The notes below the pieces were generated by a model. That model was not told the DNA's origin. It worked only from the letters and a program-made list of their open reading frames with translations, and searched no databases. Made by a program: the position numbers and the translations under genes. From Candidatus Frackibacter sp. WG13 (GTDB taxonomy: Bacteria > Bacillota > Halanaerobiia > Halobacteroidales > Acetohalobiaceae): 64,000 bases of DNA. The first letter of the stretch is position 1, and each line of letters opens with the position of its first letter. Positions 9,069 to 18,812 of this stretch are shown here, one piece after another. The DNA is taken from positions 52,000 to 115,999 of the forward strand of contig NZ_FOTT01000006.1 in the NCBI RefSeq assembly GCF_900114655.1, given 5' to 3'.

Positions 9069-9109
9069 CCTCCTTTCACAGTCTAAGGTTATTCAACTGT
9101 AAAAGGAGG
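9069..9109 (-). promoter_or_regulatory. Hairpin sequestering a ribosome binding site
   Basis: On the minus strand, CCTCCTTTTACAG (9109-9097) can pair with CTGTGAAAGGAGG (9081-9069), with one mismatch. The second arm contains the GGAGG used by the short ORF at 9059, so the first arm is a built-in anti-Shine-Dalgarno. The layout matches translation-control leaders; no known riboswitch family recognised. Confidence 0.45.
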
Positions 9110-9325
9110 TTCCTAATAAATAAAATATTAACAATTTAAAAATCTATTTAATTGTTGTCATTTTAGAAAAAAAGCAAAATAATAATTATATTCTTTTTAA
9201 AATAAACAAACAATCTAAAGTCAGTTTAAAAACTAAGACAAACAATTTCTTCTTTTATCTATAATTATGCTAATCCATCAAAGCCTTTTTGAAATTTTCA
9301 ATAATTAGCTAAAAATTAAACTTAT

Positions 9326-11377
9326 CTACTCATTCTCAATACTATTGCTTACAAGAAGAAGATCCTTATCAAAAGATTCTAATCTATCTATTATATTAAC
9401 AGTATATATACGCTTTAAAAACCACCTTTTTCTCCAAAATTCAATAAACTCTTGTGTCTGCTCTTTTATATTACCATCCAAAGAATAAAAATAATTTAAT
9501 TCATCTGTTTCTCCTCTTAAAAATTCTCGAGCATTTGAAGCTAATTCAATTCCATATATAATTCTTTTATTCTCCTGCTTAAGAAAATCATTCTTTATCC
9601 CTAGAGCTGTTAAACCGATTTTCAATAACCGCATCCGAGGACTAGTACCTTCACCAAAAATATTATTTACTCTTCTTCCTCCATCAATTATTTCCACCGC
9701 TTTACTAATATATTTAGTAGTGTCATCGGCAAAATATACTGAAGTATACCCTTCAGTTTTTCCTAGCTCCTTAAATTCTAAATGATTTTCATCTCCAACT
9801 GGCATCTTTAATCTATTATATTGACTACTACCAACTCCATACAAACTTGTTGTCCCTAAGTAAGCTAAACGTGAATCTCTTACTACTTCCTCCCCTTTCA
9901 TTTTTGAGGCAATCCGACTCACTTGATTTGAATATTTCTCTTTATAATCCTGAACTATAAATGGACTACAGGTCAATAAACTTACCAACTTACCTCCTAA
10001 TAAATGATTATAGGGTGGTATAGCACCACAAACAATAATTTCCATAATATTAGAGCCTATTTTTTGCTTCCTATTAGCCTCTAAGGCAATATTAATAACC
10101 TTACCATCCTTATAATTAATTAACTCCTTTAATACTTTTCTTGCCTTATCCCCATCTTGATTTAACTGATCCAATTTTAAGCTGAATTTATCTAATAGCC
10201 TTTGTATAAGCATTCTTGCTTCTAATAATCTAGCTAATTCTCGCACACGCTTCTTTTTAAACAATGAAGTTTTTGCTTCAACCTCCCAATCAATGTCTCC
10301 AGTTGTTTTTTCATTATCAAGTTGATTCTTTCTTAATTCTTTATTAAGATTACTAAGCCTTTTAACAATCTCTTCTTTAGGCTTAATAACATCCTTTTCT
10401 CTAATTATATTTTCTTCAATTAAATCATCAATATATACATCATCAATCGCTTTCTTAATAAATTCATTAAAAAGATTTAGCATCTTTTTACTCTTTTTCT
10501 CAACCTTTCCTTTATCTCCTTCAACTTCCTTTTCATTATTATTCTTCTTTCCACTTAACATATCTTTAATTGCATCTAATGTCCAACCGATATAATTATC
10601 TCTTTTAGATAAATTTAAAACTACATTACCTAATGCAGAAATACCAATAACTGGATGGCAAGGCTGAGATGCGTCTCGTATAAGATAAAACCGGTTTCTC
10701 CCTGGAGTTTGTTTGTATGGTAATGACCAAGTATATCTAAAATATCTCCATATGTCTCTTAGTCTATATCCTGTATACGAACATCTCGATTTATCAACTA
10801 ATTGCAAATATGGCTTTATCGCTTCCCTTGCTAAGTTATACTGTTCTTCATCACTATCCTTACTTTTTATTTCTTTTATTCTAGAAGCAAGAATATCCTT
10901 ATCTCCAATAATATTTTTTATGCTAATCCTTTCTCCATTATATTCCTTATCTTTTTCCATCTTATTAATAAATTTACGGATACTATCTTTTTTAAGTTGA
11001 ATATTCCTCTCACGTTGTAATTGTTGACGCAAGTCATCCTTATTCTGATTCAAATCAGGCTTAGCTAATTTTATAGTTTCATTGTCCATAATAATATCCC
11101 ATTTCAACTCCAATAAATCTCTTAGTATACAAAGGGCAGCAATAAATTTCACCTTCTCTAAATCATCATCAGCAATCTCATCCTCTATCTTTTTTTCTTC
11201 AATCTCTTTATTTAAAATCTTTAATGCTTTTTTTCTAGACACAGTATTAATATTTTTACCTATTTTAATGAGCATTTTATTATAAAAATCTATTAATTCT
11301 GGGTTAAAAGAAATAAATTCCTCCTTTGCTCTATTAGATGTATCATCTAAGTTGCTTTCTGTATTTGTTGATGACAT
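9326..11377 (-). CDS. Large DUF4338/DruA-like protein, copy 1
   Basis: 683 aa. DUF4338 is the family of DruA, a component of Druantia anti-phage systems; its biochemistry is unclear. Recognised from the pattern TPGRNRFYLIRDASQP, then HPVIGISALGNVVLNLSKRD and YIGWT (about 235-290), CGAIPPYNHLLGGKLVSLL (about 455-475), the LGTTSLYGVGSSQYNRLK motif (about 530), ELGKTEGYTSVYF and FGEGTSPRMRLL. The C-terminus ends in an arginine-rich FWRKRWFLKRIY. N-terminal 180 residues are charged and helical. Between YIGW and the C-terminal half sits a variable insert. ATG preceded by TAGGAGG. Its paralogue at 20748-22865 shares most of these motifs word for word; both flank the DptFGH/SfsA genes. Confidence 0.75.
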   Translation of the reverse strand: MSSTNTESNLDDTSNRAKEEFISFNPELIDFYNKMLIKIGKNINTVSRKKALKILNKEIEEKKIEDEIADDDLEKVKFIAALCILRDLLELKWDIIMDNETIKLAKPDLNQNKDDLRQQLQRERNIQLKKDSIRKFINKMEKDKEYNGERISIKNIIGDKDILASRIKEIKSKDSDEEQYNLAREAIKPYLQLVDKSRCSYTGYRLRDIWRYFRYTWSLPYKQTPGRNRFYLIRDASQPCHPVIGISALGNVVLNLSKRDNYIGWTLDAIKDMLSGKKNNNEKEVEGDKGKVEKKSKKMLNLFNEFIKKAIDDVYIDDLIEENIIREKDVIKPKEEIVKRLSNLNKELRKNQLDNEKTTGDIDWEVEAKTSLFKKKRVRELARLLEARMLIQRLLDKFSLKLDQLNQDGDKARKVLKELINYKDGKVINIALEANRKQKIGSNIMEIIVCGAIPPYNHLLGGKLVSLLTCSPFIVQDYKEKYSNQVSRIASKMKGEEVVRDSRLAYLGTTSLYGVGSSQYNRLKMPVGDENHLEFKELGKTEGYTSVYFADDTTKYISKAVEIIDGGRRVNNIFGEGTSPRMRLLKIGLTALGIKNDFLKQENKRIIYGIELASNAREFLRGETDELNYFYSLDGNIKEQTQEFIEFWRKRWFLKRIYTVNIIDRLESFDKDLLLVSNSIENE

Positions 11378-11858
11378 ACTTTTTCCTCCTAATATTTATA
11401 TAATTTAAATTCTGTTATGGTTATGTAGTTTAATTTTTCATATAAATTAAATAATTACATTATTACTTTACAAAATTATATTTACAAAACAAACTTATTT
11501 TAAAGAAAACAAACAACCACTACTTATATTATGTATTGTATAAACACGCTTATTATCCTGCTTTTATAAATATAGATTCTTTTTTCTGCATTATTCTGCC
11601 ATTGCATTTTAGGTGTTTAATACTTCCCAATAATTAAATAACCTCTAGTTTAATTGCTTTTGGCCTTATTAAAATTTAGTTCTAGTACCATTGTGAGGAA
11701 AACAAACAACTGTTATAAAATAATTAAACCTAGGTTTAAACCTAGGTTTTTTAATATCTTTCTCTAAACTCCCTAATATAAACTTTATCCTGTGCTTTTA
11801 AAGATATTATAGATCTTAATTTCCTATTTGTTAAATAAAAAATTATTATACTTTAACT
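11378..11858. other. Intergenic, with palindromic hairpin
   Basis: No gene found. The segment carries two copies of GAAAACAAACAAC (near 11507 and 11697) and a perfect palindrome AACCTAGGTTTAAACCTAGGTT at about 11727-11748 followed by T residues on the plus strand. It lies between the SfsA-like gene and DruA-like copy 1, so it probably holds a terminator for the former and a promoter for the latter. Confidence 0.4.
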
Positions 11859-12548
11859 TTATAATAATATTTTTGGCTGTTTTTCAATATAAACCCTTTC
11901 TTTATTATATGAAACACTAAATCCTTTTAGATTCATACCATTTTCTATACATTCATACATCAAAGTTTTGAATTCTTCGATTTCATTATTAATAATAACT
12001 TTTCTTATAATTGGACTCAAAGAGACTAAATAATATTCAATTTCATACCCTTGCTTTAATAAATCCCTTATTTTTTTCAATTGGCTAATTGCTCTTTGAG
12101 AAAAAACACTTGGAAAAACAACTTCTCTTCTTATACCAATTAAACCTTTAGCTTCAACAATAATCTCTTTTTCTTTCTTTATAATTAAATCTGCCTTATA
12201 ATTTTCAATCTTCTGTTCTTTATATATCTTGATGTTTTGCTTTGTCATATTAAGTAACCTAATATATTTTTCAACTAATTTATTAACTATCTTTAAGTTT
12301 AATAATATGTATTTACCATAATATTTCACTGCAAAAACACTATATCTTGTTCTTGTATTCTTTCCTTTATTAGTAGTTAATAATATATCTTTATTCTTTA
12401 ATTTTAAGTAATTATCTAACCTTGATGAACTTGGAATATAGCATTCTTCTATTGAGTTGTTTATTAATACCTTACAAAGAAATCTATTTTTGCTTTCACT
12501 TATAAATTTGCCATGAACAATACCTGATTTTATCCTTAATAAATTCAT
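11859..12548 (-). CDS. SfsA-like PD-(D/E)XK nuclease-fold protein
   Basis: 229 aa, the usual SfsA length. SfsA (sugar fermentation stimulation) proteins combine an N-terminal OB-like domain with a PD-(D/E)XK nuclease fold. Visible: N-terminal strands with a YIPSSSRLDNYL turn where SfsA has its CPNTGSM-type loop, then KADLII with D120 and IIVEAKGL with E132 and K134 as the D...ExK catalytic set, then FPSVFSQRAISQLKKIRDL, matching the SfsA FPDA.T.RG.KHL.EL signature. Start ATG has AAAGGAG upstream. It lies 109 nt downstream of dptH on the same strand. In this setting it is a candidate effector nuclease rather than a sugar regulator. Family assignment is by pattern only. Confidence 0.65.
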   Translation of the reverse strand: MNLLRIKSGIVHGKFISESKNRFLCKVLINNSIEECYIPSSSRLDNYLKLKNKDILLTTNKGKNTRTRYSVFAVKYYGKYILLNLKIVNKLVEKYIRLLNMTKQNIKIYKEQKIENYKADLIIKKEKEIIVEAKGLIGIRREVVFPSVFSQRAISQLKKIRDLLKQGYEIEYYLVSLSPIIRKVIINNEIEEFKTLMYECIENGMNLKGFSVSYNKERVYIEKQPKILL

Positions 12549-12657
12549 TAGTATCTCCTTTATTAAAATAATAATAGGCCCAAGGAAATGAGCCCATTAT
12601 CAAGTTATTTCACTAAATTATAAACTTAATCTTTAAACAATGATTATATCAAAAGTT

Positions 12658-15600
12658 TTATTTATTCTGCAGATATTTTTCTAGCTTATCCTCACTAATA
12701 TATAATCCTTGTAACCTTTTTATCTTACCATTAAATGAATAAAGCATATCACCTTTACCAAGTAAATCTTCAGCTCCTGAAGTGTCTAGAATTGTTCTTG
12801 AATCTTGATTTGCAGGTAATCTAAATGAAACTCTGGTTGGAATATTAGCCTTTAATCTTGATGTAACTATATCAGCACTTGGTCTTTGAGTAGCTATAAT
12901 AAGATGAATCCCTACATTTCTTGCCCTTTGTGCAAGCCTCACTATATTTCTTTCAAAATCATCCTTGCTACCTTCTAAATCAGCAGCCTGTACTAAGTCA
13001 GCATATTCATCTATTATAACTGCAATCGGCTTCATTGGATCATTTGAATTTTTTCTATTATAGCTAAACAAATCTCTACTCCTAGATTCTCTTAGTAAAT
13101 TTGTCCTTCTTTCTAATTCATTTTCAAATAAATCTGTTAATATTTGCACAGCATTTTCAGCATTAATAATTACTTGCTCATTTCTAAGGTGTGGAAGTCC
13201 TTCGAAAAATATAAAATCAGTTTGCTTAGGATCTATAACTACAAGTTCTAGCTCTTCCTCACTATATTGGGAAATTAAGCTTACTAATATGCTATATAAA
13301 AATATTGTTTTCCCAGAGCCTGTAGATCCAGCAATAAGCATATGAGGGGCACTTACTATATTGTTTATTTCAATATTCCCGTTTGGTTCCTGTCCCATAA
13401 TAACATTAAGGTTGCCAACCTCTTCAGAAGGAAGCACATGAGTATAATCTAATAATTCTATAACCTCATTAGTTTCTCTTGGTACATCTACATATATATA
13501 TTGACTTCCTCCCTCATTATCAACTAATATATCAGATATAGCTTCAATTTCCCTAGCTATATCTGTTCTATATCTTTTTACATTTTTAAGAGTTTCTCCT
13601 GGCCGTAACCTTACTCTAAATCTAATAAAGCGAGATGCTATTAAAGCTTTTTTAGGATCTATTTCAGCAACATCAATAGAATAATCCTTCATGGCTCTCA
13701 TTAACTTCTTAGCCTTCTTTTCTATAGTCTTCATCTCTTTTTGCTCTATAGTTATATCATTAGATTCATCATCCTTAATGTCCTCTTCCTTCTTACTGGC
13801 ATTAGATTGCCTATCCTCTTGAATATTTTCTTCTAAATTATCATGCTTCTCCTTGTCATCGTCACTAATAAGCATTTGACCATCATCATTATTTTGAGCA
13901 TTGTCTTGATCAAAATAGCTAGAATCAGGTGCTTTAATGATATCAGAATCATTTTCATTATGTTTATTCTGTTCTCCAACTATGTCATCTTTTATATTTT
14001 GCTGATTATTTAATTCTTTACAATTATTAAATACTTTATTTATGAAATCATCTTTAATTTCATAAAGAATAATTCTGTTTTCATTATGACATTCAATACC
14101 TTCATAATTTGTTTCACCATGATCATTTAAATGAATATGATATATGGCTGAATTTATATTAACCCTTTTATCTCCACCAAATAATTCATTTAAATTATCA
14201 GTCCAGTATTTCTTTTGATTCGTATCTAAGTCCTTTTGGTATAATGCATTAAACACTTGAAACCTAAGAATTTCTCTTCTAGATGTACTTGTTATTTTAT
14301 CTTGCTCATAAAATATTTCATTAATTATTCTTTGAACTGCATTAACTTGATCAACAGCATTTCCATTAATCTCAATTACTTCGTCATTTATTTGATTTAG
14401 TGAGTAATCCTTATATGTCTTTACCTCAATCACATCCACATATGCTTCACCATTTTTAAAATAAATCCCTATTAAATCGGAGAAAACACTATCCTTCCTC
14501 TCTTCTAGCCAGCCCTGTGCTAAAGCAGTGTCTAAGCTAATAAGCAAGGGATTTTCATTTTTATGCTTGTAAAAATATGCTGCAACTGCTAATCCAATAG
14601 CTCCTTTTGTATGCTTCTCATCAAAGGTCCTATTAAGACTATATGACGTTAAATGTAATATTCCTTTTTCATTTAATCGCCGTATTTCTCTTAAAACCTG
14701 CTCTAAACAATAATTATCAGGATCATAATTTCCTATTGAACGAATTAATTCATCTAATCCATTGATTAGCTTGGACCAATTTCTTGAATAAATTCCTAAA
14801 TCTCTAGCAGAATTAGTTTTATAATTAGTTTCATAATAAATACATTTTTTAGGTCCAATTGTAGTTAATTCTAATTTTTTTAAATTATCATCCGCTAATA
14901 TAAGCCATATTGTATTATCTAAAATTTTATCAAAAACTTTTTGTTCAGTTTCAGCTTCTAATGCAACAGCATGATACCAACCTCGTGGCTTATCATTAAG
15001 CTTGGCAACTAAATCATGATAATCAGAAAACAAATCTCCTTCTGATGATGGAATAATCTGCAGGTCATCTGTTATTGGGTCATACTTGAATATGTTAGGA
15101 ACACATAATGGATGAATCTTTAGCTTTAAACGCGATTTTCTTCTATTATTAACAATTGCTCTATTACAAGCGTCAAACATTACTACCCCATGGCAAGCAT
15201 TATCTCCCAATAAATTAGCCACTTCATTATACTTGCGAATCTTATTATCTATTTTAATTGAATAATTAATATTTGGCGATAGACCAAATTTATTTAAAAT
15301 TTCATCGTCTACACCTTCAAAGCTAGCCCAATTATATGATGTTTCCTTAGTTCTGTAAATATATATATATGCACCATCTATTACTTGACCCTTTACCAAT
15401 TTTTTTAATATTTTCTCAAAAACAATTTTAACACTCGGTGGATTAACAAAAGCAATACGTAAGCCAAATGAACTGTGAGGATAGGTCTTAACTAGCTTTT
15501 TTAGAGATTTTTTAATGCGACTTAAGCCACTTGAAATATTATTGACCTGATGCACACTAGAATAAATAGGAAGTTTCCCTAGACAACCTACTTCTGGTAT

Positions 15601-17328
15601 TATAATATCACCCTTATTTGTTATAAAATTACTAACAAATAATGTTGACAAAGGATTAGGAATATCTTCAGCTGATCTAATTAAAAATTCTTTATCATCC
15701 TTGCTTAAATCAGATGATGTTTCACTTAACCTCCTTGTCAATTCAACATATTTCCATAGATATAGAGGATTTAAAGGGGTTAAAATCGCATGAGTTTCTT
15801 TGTCATCAATAATATAAACTATGTCTAATGAATTTATTCTAGCTATTAATTCCTTCGTTCCATCTCTACTGAACACTTCAAACATGTTGTATTTTTCTTT
15901 CACTAAATGCATGAAGCGACTATATATCCTTATATACTTTGTAAATTCCTTAAGTATTTTTTCTGATTCAGCTATCTTTAATATTGGGCTATCTGCTAAT
16001 CTTTGAGCTTGTTTTACTAATTTATTTCTCTGAGAAATAAAGCAATTAAATTGATTAATCAATCCTGTAATATCATCAAACTCTTTTTCTAGCTTTTTTA
16101 AAATTTCTCTAATTTGCTCCACAAATTTATCATCAAACGCCTTAATCACATTATTCTCACTTATAGAATTTAAGGCATCAACAGGACTTGAGACCTCAGC
16201 CTTAATAACTCCTCCATATGTGTTAGAACCAACAAAGGCTTCGATTAAGTTTGAAACTTCAGGAATAAGCTTAATATTTATCCTTTTATCTGCCGATTTA
16301 ATAGTGATATTTTTTTCTTCACTCTCGTCCCAGTTATCATATTTATCCTCTACTTGATCTAATATATCTTCTATCTGCTCATCATCATGTTTAATTATTA
16401 AGTCTACTCCTGTAGAATCAATTGATTTGGGAGTAGTGTCTTTATTATTTCTCCTTCTTTCCTTTTTCTTTCGTTTTTTTCCTCGCTTCTTTTTGTTGAC
16501 ATTAGATAGTGCTTCTACTACTTCTTTATATTTTAAATTCTTTAAAGCCATATAATCTCTTGTTTTATAATATTTTAAAACACTGGCTATTACTGAATCT
16601 GTTCTATCAATATCACTTGATTGAAGTGCTCTTTGATCTGTTGTATTTAAACGACTAATTCTTGAAACAAGTTTTTTATTATCGCGAATTCTTTTTCTAA
16701 TGCTTTTGACATTATTTCGTTCAAATAAATTCTCATCAATTAATATACCTAGCCTATACATTTCTAAAATTGCTGCCTGAGTCTCATTTTCATTATTATC
16801 AATGAAGCATTGATAATAATTAACGAGCCTTTGTAGTGGAATTAATTCTCTAATTTTATTATGCTTAAATGCCTGCCATAAGTTACCAAGTGCATTATTA
16901 ATTTCTCCTAATTCCCCTTTAGCAATATTACATAAATTATCATATAGCTCACGAGGTTCAATTTTTTCATACCACTCTAAGGACGTAAGTTTCGAGACTT
17001 TTCTTTTAACTATTACTACACGAGTCGCTGACACATCTCTTTTATTTCTAAACTTTTCTGCATCTTCAACAGTAAAATAAATTTTAAATAAATCTTTATA
17101 ATCATTAATTTCCTGCTTTATTGTATTAATCTCTTCTTTTTTATAACCTACAAAAAAGATATATGGTAAATCAAGTTTGTAATTAGCAGTTTCTGTATGT
17201 AGTGATTGTAAAAGGGATTCATACGAATAATTAGGCAAATCCTTAAGCATAATACCGAAACTTTCATTTTGTACTCTCTTAATAATTGAAGAAGCTAATA
17301 AATTTGAAACTACATTTTTTATAGACAT
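12658..17328 (-). CDS. dptH: DptH-like restriction ATPase with nuclease motif
   Basis: 1556 aa. DptH (DndH) is the large motor subunit of the DptFGH restriction complex that acts in phosphorothioation systems. The C-terminal 300 residues are a FtsK/HerA-type ATPase: Walker A GSTGSGKT near 1336, VVIDPKQTDFIFFEGLPHL, Walker B VIIDEYADL near 1437, and an arginine-finger-like IIATQRPSADIVT. Around residues 945-970 a SDLIGIYFKNGEAYVDVIEV segment ending in EVKTYK fits a PD-(D/E)XK nuclease core (D...ExK). The N-terminal part is helical; a very acidic, low-complexity linker spans about 1115-1200. ATG follows AAGGAGGATAAT, 10 nt after dptG. The family usually runs slightly longer. Called from motif order and from being downstream of dptF and dptG. 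Confidence 0.75.
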   Translation of the reverse strand: MSIKNVVSNLLASSIIKRVQNESFGIMLKDLPNYSYESLLQSLHTETANYKLDLPYIFFVGYKKEEINTIKQEINDYKDLFKIYFTVEDAEKFRNKRDVSATRVVIVKRKVSKLTSLEWYEKIEPRELYDNLCNIAKGELGEINNALGNLWQAFKHNKIRELIPLQRLVNYYQCFIDNNENETQAAILEMYRLGILIDENLFERNNVKSIRKRIRDNKKLVSRISRLNTTDQRALQSSDIDRTDSVIASVLKYYKTRDYMALKNLKYKEVVEALSNVNKKKRGKKRKKKERRRNNKDTTPKSIDSTGVDLIIKHDDEQIEDILDQVEDKYDNWDESEEKNITIKSADKRINIKLIPEVSNLIEAFVGSNTYGGVIKAEVSSPVDALNSISENNVIKAFDDKFVEQIREILKKLEKEFDDITGLINQFNCFISQRNKLVKQAQRLADSPILKIAESEKILKEFTKYIRIYSRFMHLVKEKYNMFEVFSRDGTKELIARINSLDIVYIIDDKETHAILTPLNPLYLWKYVELTRRLSETSSDLSKDDKEFLIRSAEDIPNPLSTLFVSNFITNKGDIIIPEVGCLGKLPIYSSVHQVNNISSGLSRIKKSLKKLVKTYPHSSFGLRIAFVNPPSVKIVFEKILKKLVKGQVIDGAYIYIYRTKETSYNWASFEGVDDEILNKFGLSPNINYSIKIDNKIRKYNEVANLLGDNACHGVVMFDACNRAIVNNRRKSRLKLKIHPLCVPNIFKYDPITDDLQIIPSSEGDLFSDYHDLVAKLNDKPRGWYHAVALEAETEQKVFDKILDNTIWLILADDNLKKLELTTIGPKKCIYYETNYKTNSARDLGIYSRNWSKLINGLDELIRSIGNYDPDNYCLEQVLREIRRLNEKGILHLTSYSLNRTFDEKHTKGAIGLAVAAYFYKHKNENPLLISLDTALAQGWLEERKDSVFSDLIGIYFKNGEAYVDVIEVKTYKDYSLNQINDEVIEINGNAVDQVNAVQRIINEIFYEQDKITSTSRREILRFQVFNALYQKDLDTNQKKYWTDNLNELFGGDKRVNINSAIYHIHLNDHGETNYEGIECHNENRIILYEIKDDFINKVFNNCKELNNQQNIKDDIVGEQNKHNENDSDIIKAPDSSYFDQDNAQNNDDGQMLISDDDKEKHDNLEENIQEDRQSNASKKEEDIKDDESNDITIEQKEMKTIEKKAKKLMRAMKDYSIDVAEIDPKKALIASRFIRFRVRLRPGETLKNVKRYRTDIAREIEAISDILVDNEGGSQYIYVDVPRETNEVIELLDYTHVLPSEEVGNLNVIMGQEPNGNIEINNIVSAPHMLIAGSTGSGKTIFLYSILVSLISQYSEEELELVVIDPKQTDFIFFEGLPHLRNEQVIINAENAVQILTDLFENELERRTNLLRESRSRDLFSYNRKNSNDPMKPIAVIIDEYADLVQAADLEGSKDDFERNIVRLAQRARNVGIHLIIATQRPSADIVTSRLKANIPTRVSFRLPANQDSRTILDTSGAEDLLGKGDMLYSFNGKIKRLQGLYISEDKLEKYLQNK

Positions 17329-17338
17329 ATTATCCTCC

Positions 17339-18811
17339 TTACAAGTTTAATCCTAAAATGGTAACTCCATCAGCATACCTTTTACCATAACCCATAGCTA
17401 TATACATATCAGCTATCTTTTTAGCATTTTGAGCTAAACTTCCAGCCAAATCCCCAGGGGTATTTTGACTTACATTCCATTTTGCTAGGTTCTCAAAATC
17501 AATTTCAGGATTAGCACCAATTATTACCCCAAATTCATTCCATAATTTTATACCAAATTCACTTAAATTCATTGATCTATTGTCTGGCTCTAAAATTGTT
17601 AGTAAGATTGTTTCTAATAATACTGGATCAGGTGAAAATCTACTAGTTTTATTTTTACCATATACTAATTTGATTTTTCTTCCAAGACTAGTCATAAAAT
17701 TAGAAGGACTAGTAGAATACTCATCAGAAAAAAGCTTAAATCTAGTTGCTTTTATAATTGCATCAAAAGGATCCCTGCTTTGCTCATAAAACCCAAGATA
17801 CAATTTTTTATACTCTTTTCTTTTCTCTTTCTCAGGAGTTTTATTTTTAATTTTGTTACTATCAGCTATTGAAATCATATTTATTCTTTCTAACATTTCC
17901 TTATGGGTAAAGCTTTCATAGCCCTCTTGTTTTAATATACCCTCTAACTCATTCTCAAAATATTCTTCAATTCCTAATTTAGCACGTAGTACTGTTTCTT
18001 GACTAGCATATTCAATAGGAGCAAGAGTCCTATCACTATCAAAAAGAATTGGTATACGATTATTATTGTCGTATTTATCTGATAAATCTATAATTCTTGA
18101 TGATAGGTGTAGGATGATAGAAAAACATGCAAATAGAATTATTCTTTCCATACTTAATAGCTTATTTGTATTTTTATAATTTGCATTATAGGCTAATCTA
18201 TCGAATGCTTTTCTTATTCTAAGCTCAACACCTGTTAAATCCAAATCTGCTTCTTCAACTGTATGTATTTTCTTTTTAACCATTTTAATTATCGGACTCA
18301 CTAATCTACTCAAATCATCACTTTCATCTTCTAAGCATTTTTTTATTAATTCAATACATGGCGAAACTTGTCCATCTATTTTAGTTGAAAGGATGTTATA
18401 TAAAAAGCGTGGCATTTTATATTCGTTTTGAACCTTCTTATTTACTTGAGTTTTTGAGCAAATTGTTAGAACTGAATAATCCATACTAGGATAGTTTCCT
18501 TTATCTGCATTGAATATAGCCTCTAAAAAATATCTTAAATCACTAATCTGTTGATTAGTAGCATCCCCATCAATCAGGTTATCATAATTCTCTATAATAT
18601 ATGAAATAGGATAGACTTCCTTCCCTTGCTTATATTTTATAGTAGACCATTCATGCAATGGCTTTATATTGTATGAAGATCCTAAGACTAATCTAAATAA
18701 ACCATTTGCAATATGAACTGGCTTTATTGATGAAGATGTAGGCTTATATTGAATTTTTTTAAAAACCTCTTTCCCATATTCTTTCAATCTATTATCTGCC
18801 AATTTTATCAC
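17339..18811 (-). CDS. dptG: DptG-like restriction subunit
   Basis: 490 aa, helical, no catalytic motif I can name. Assigned as DptG because it sits exactly between a DptF-like ATPase and a DptH-like FtsK-type ATPase, in the dptF-dptG-dptH order, and its length fits. The C-terminal region (about 385-490) is the most regular: RFSPDPVLLETILLTILEP, then a WNEFGVIIG segment and a small SLAQNAKKIADMYIAMG helix. GTG at 18811 lies inside GGGTG directly after the dptF stop; TTG at 18802, 8 nt after GGG, may be the true start. Translation is coupled to dptF either way. Confidence 0.65.
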   Translation of the reverse strand: MIKLADNRLKEYGKEVFKKIQYKPTSSSIKPVHIANGLFRLVLGSSYNIKPLHEWSTIKYKQGKEVYPISYIIENYDNLIDGDATNQQISDLRYFLEAIFNADKGNYPSMDYSVLTICSKTQVNKKVQNEYKMPRFLYNILSTKIDGQVSPCIELIKKCLEDESDDLSRLVSPIIKMVKKKIHTVEEADLDLTGVELRIRKAFDRLAYNANYKNTNKLLSMERIILFACFSIILHLSSRIIDLSDKYDNNNRIPILFDSDRTLAPIEYASQETVLRAKLGIEEYFENELEGILKQEGYESFTHKEMLERINMISIADSNKIKNKTPEKEKRKEYKKLYLGFYEQSRDPFDAIIKATRFKLFSDEYSTSPSNFMTSLGRKIKLVYGKNKTSRFSPDPVLLETILLTILEPDNRSMNLSEFGIKLWNEFGVIIGANPEIDFENLAKWNVSQNTPGDLAGSLAQNAKKIADMYIAMGYGKRYADGVTILGLNL

Positions 18812-18812
18812 C

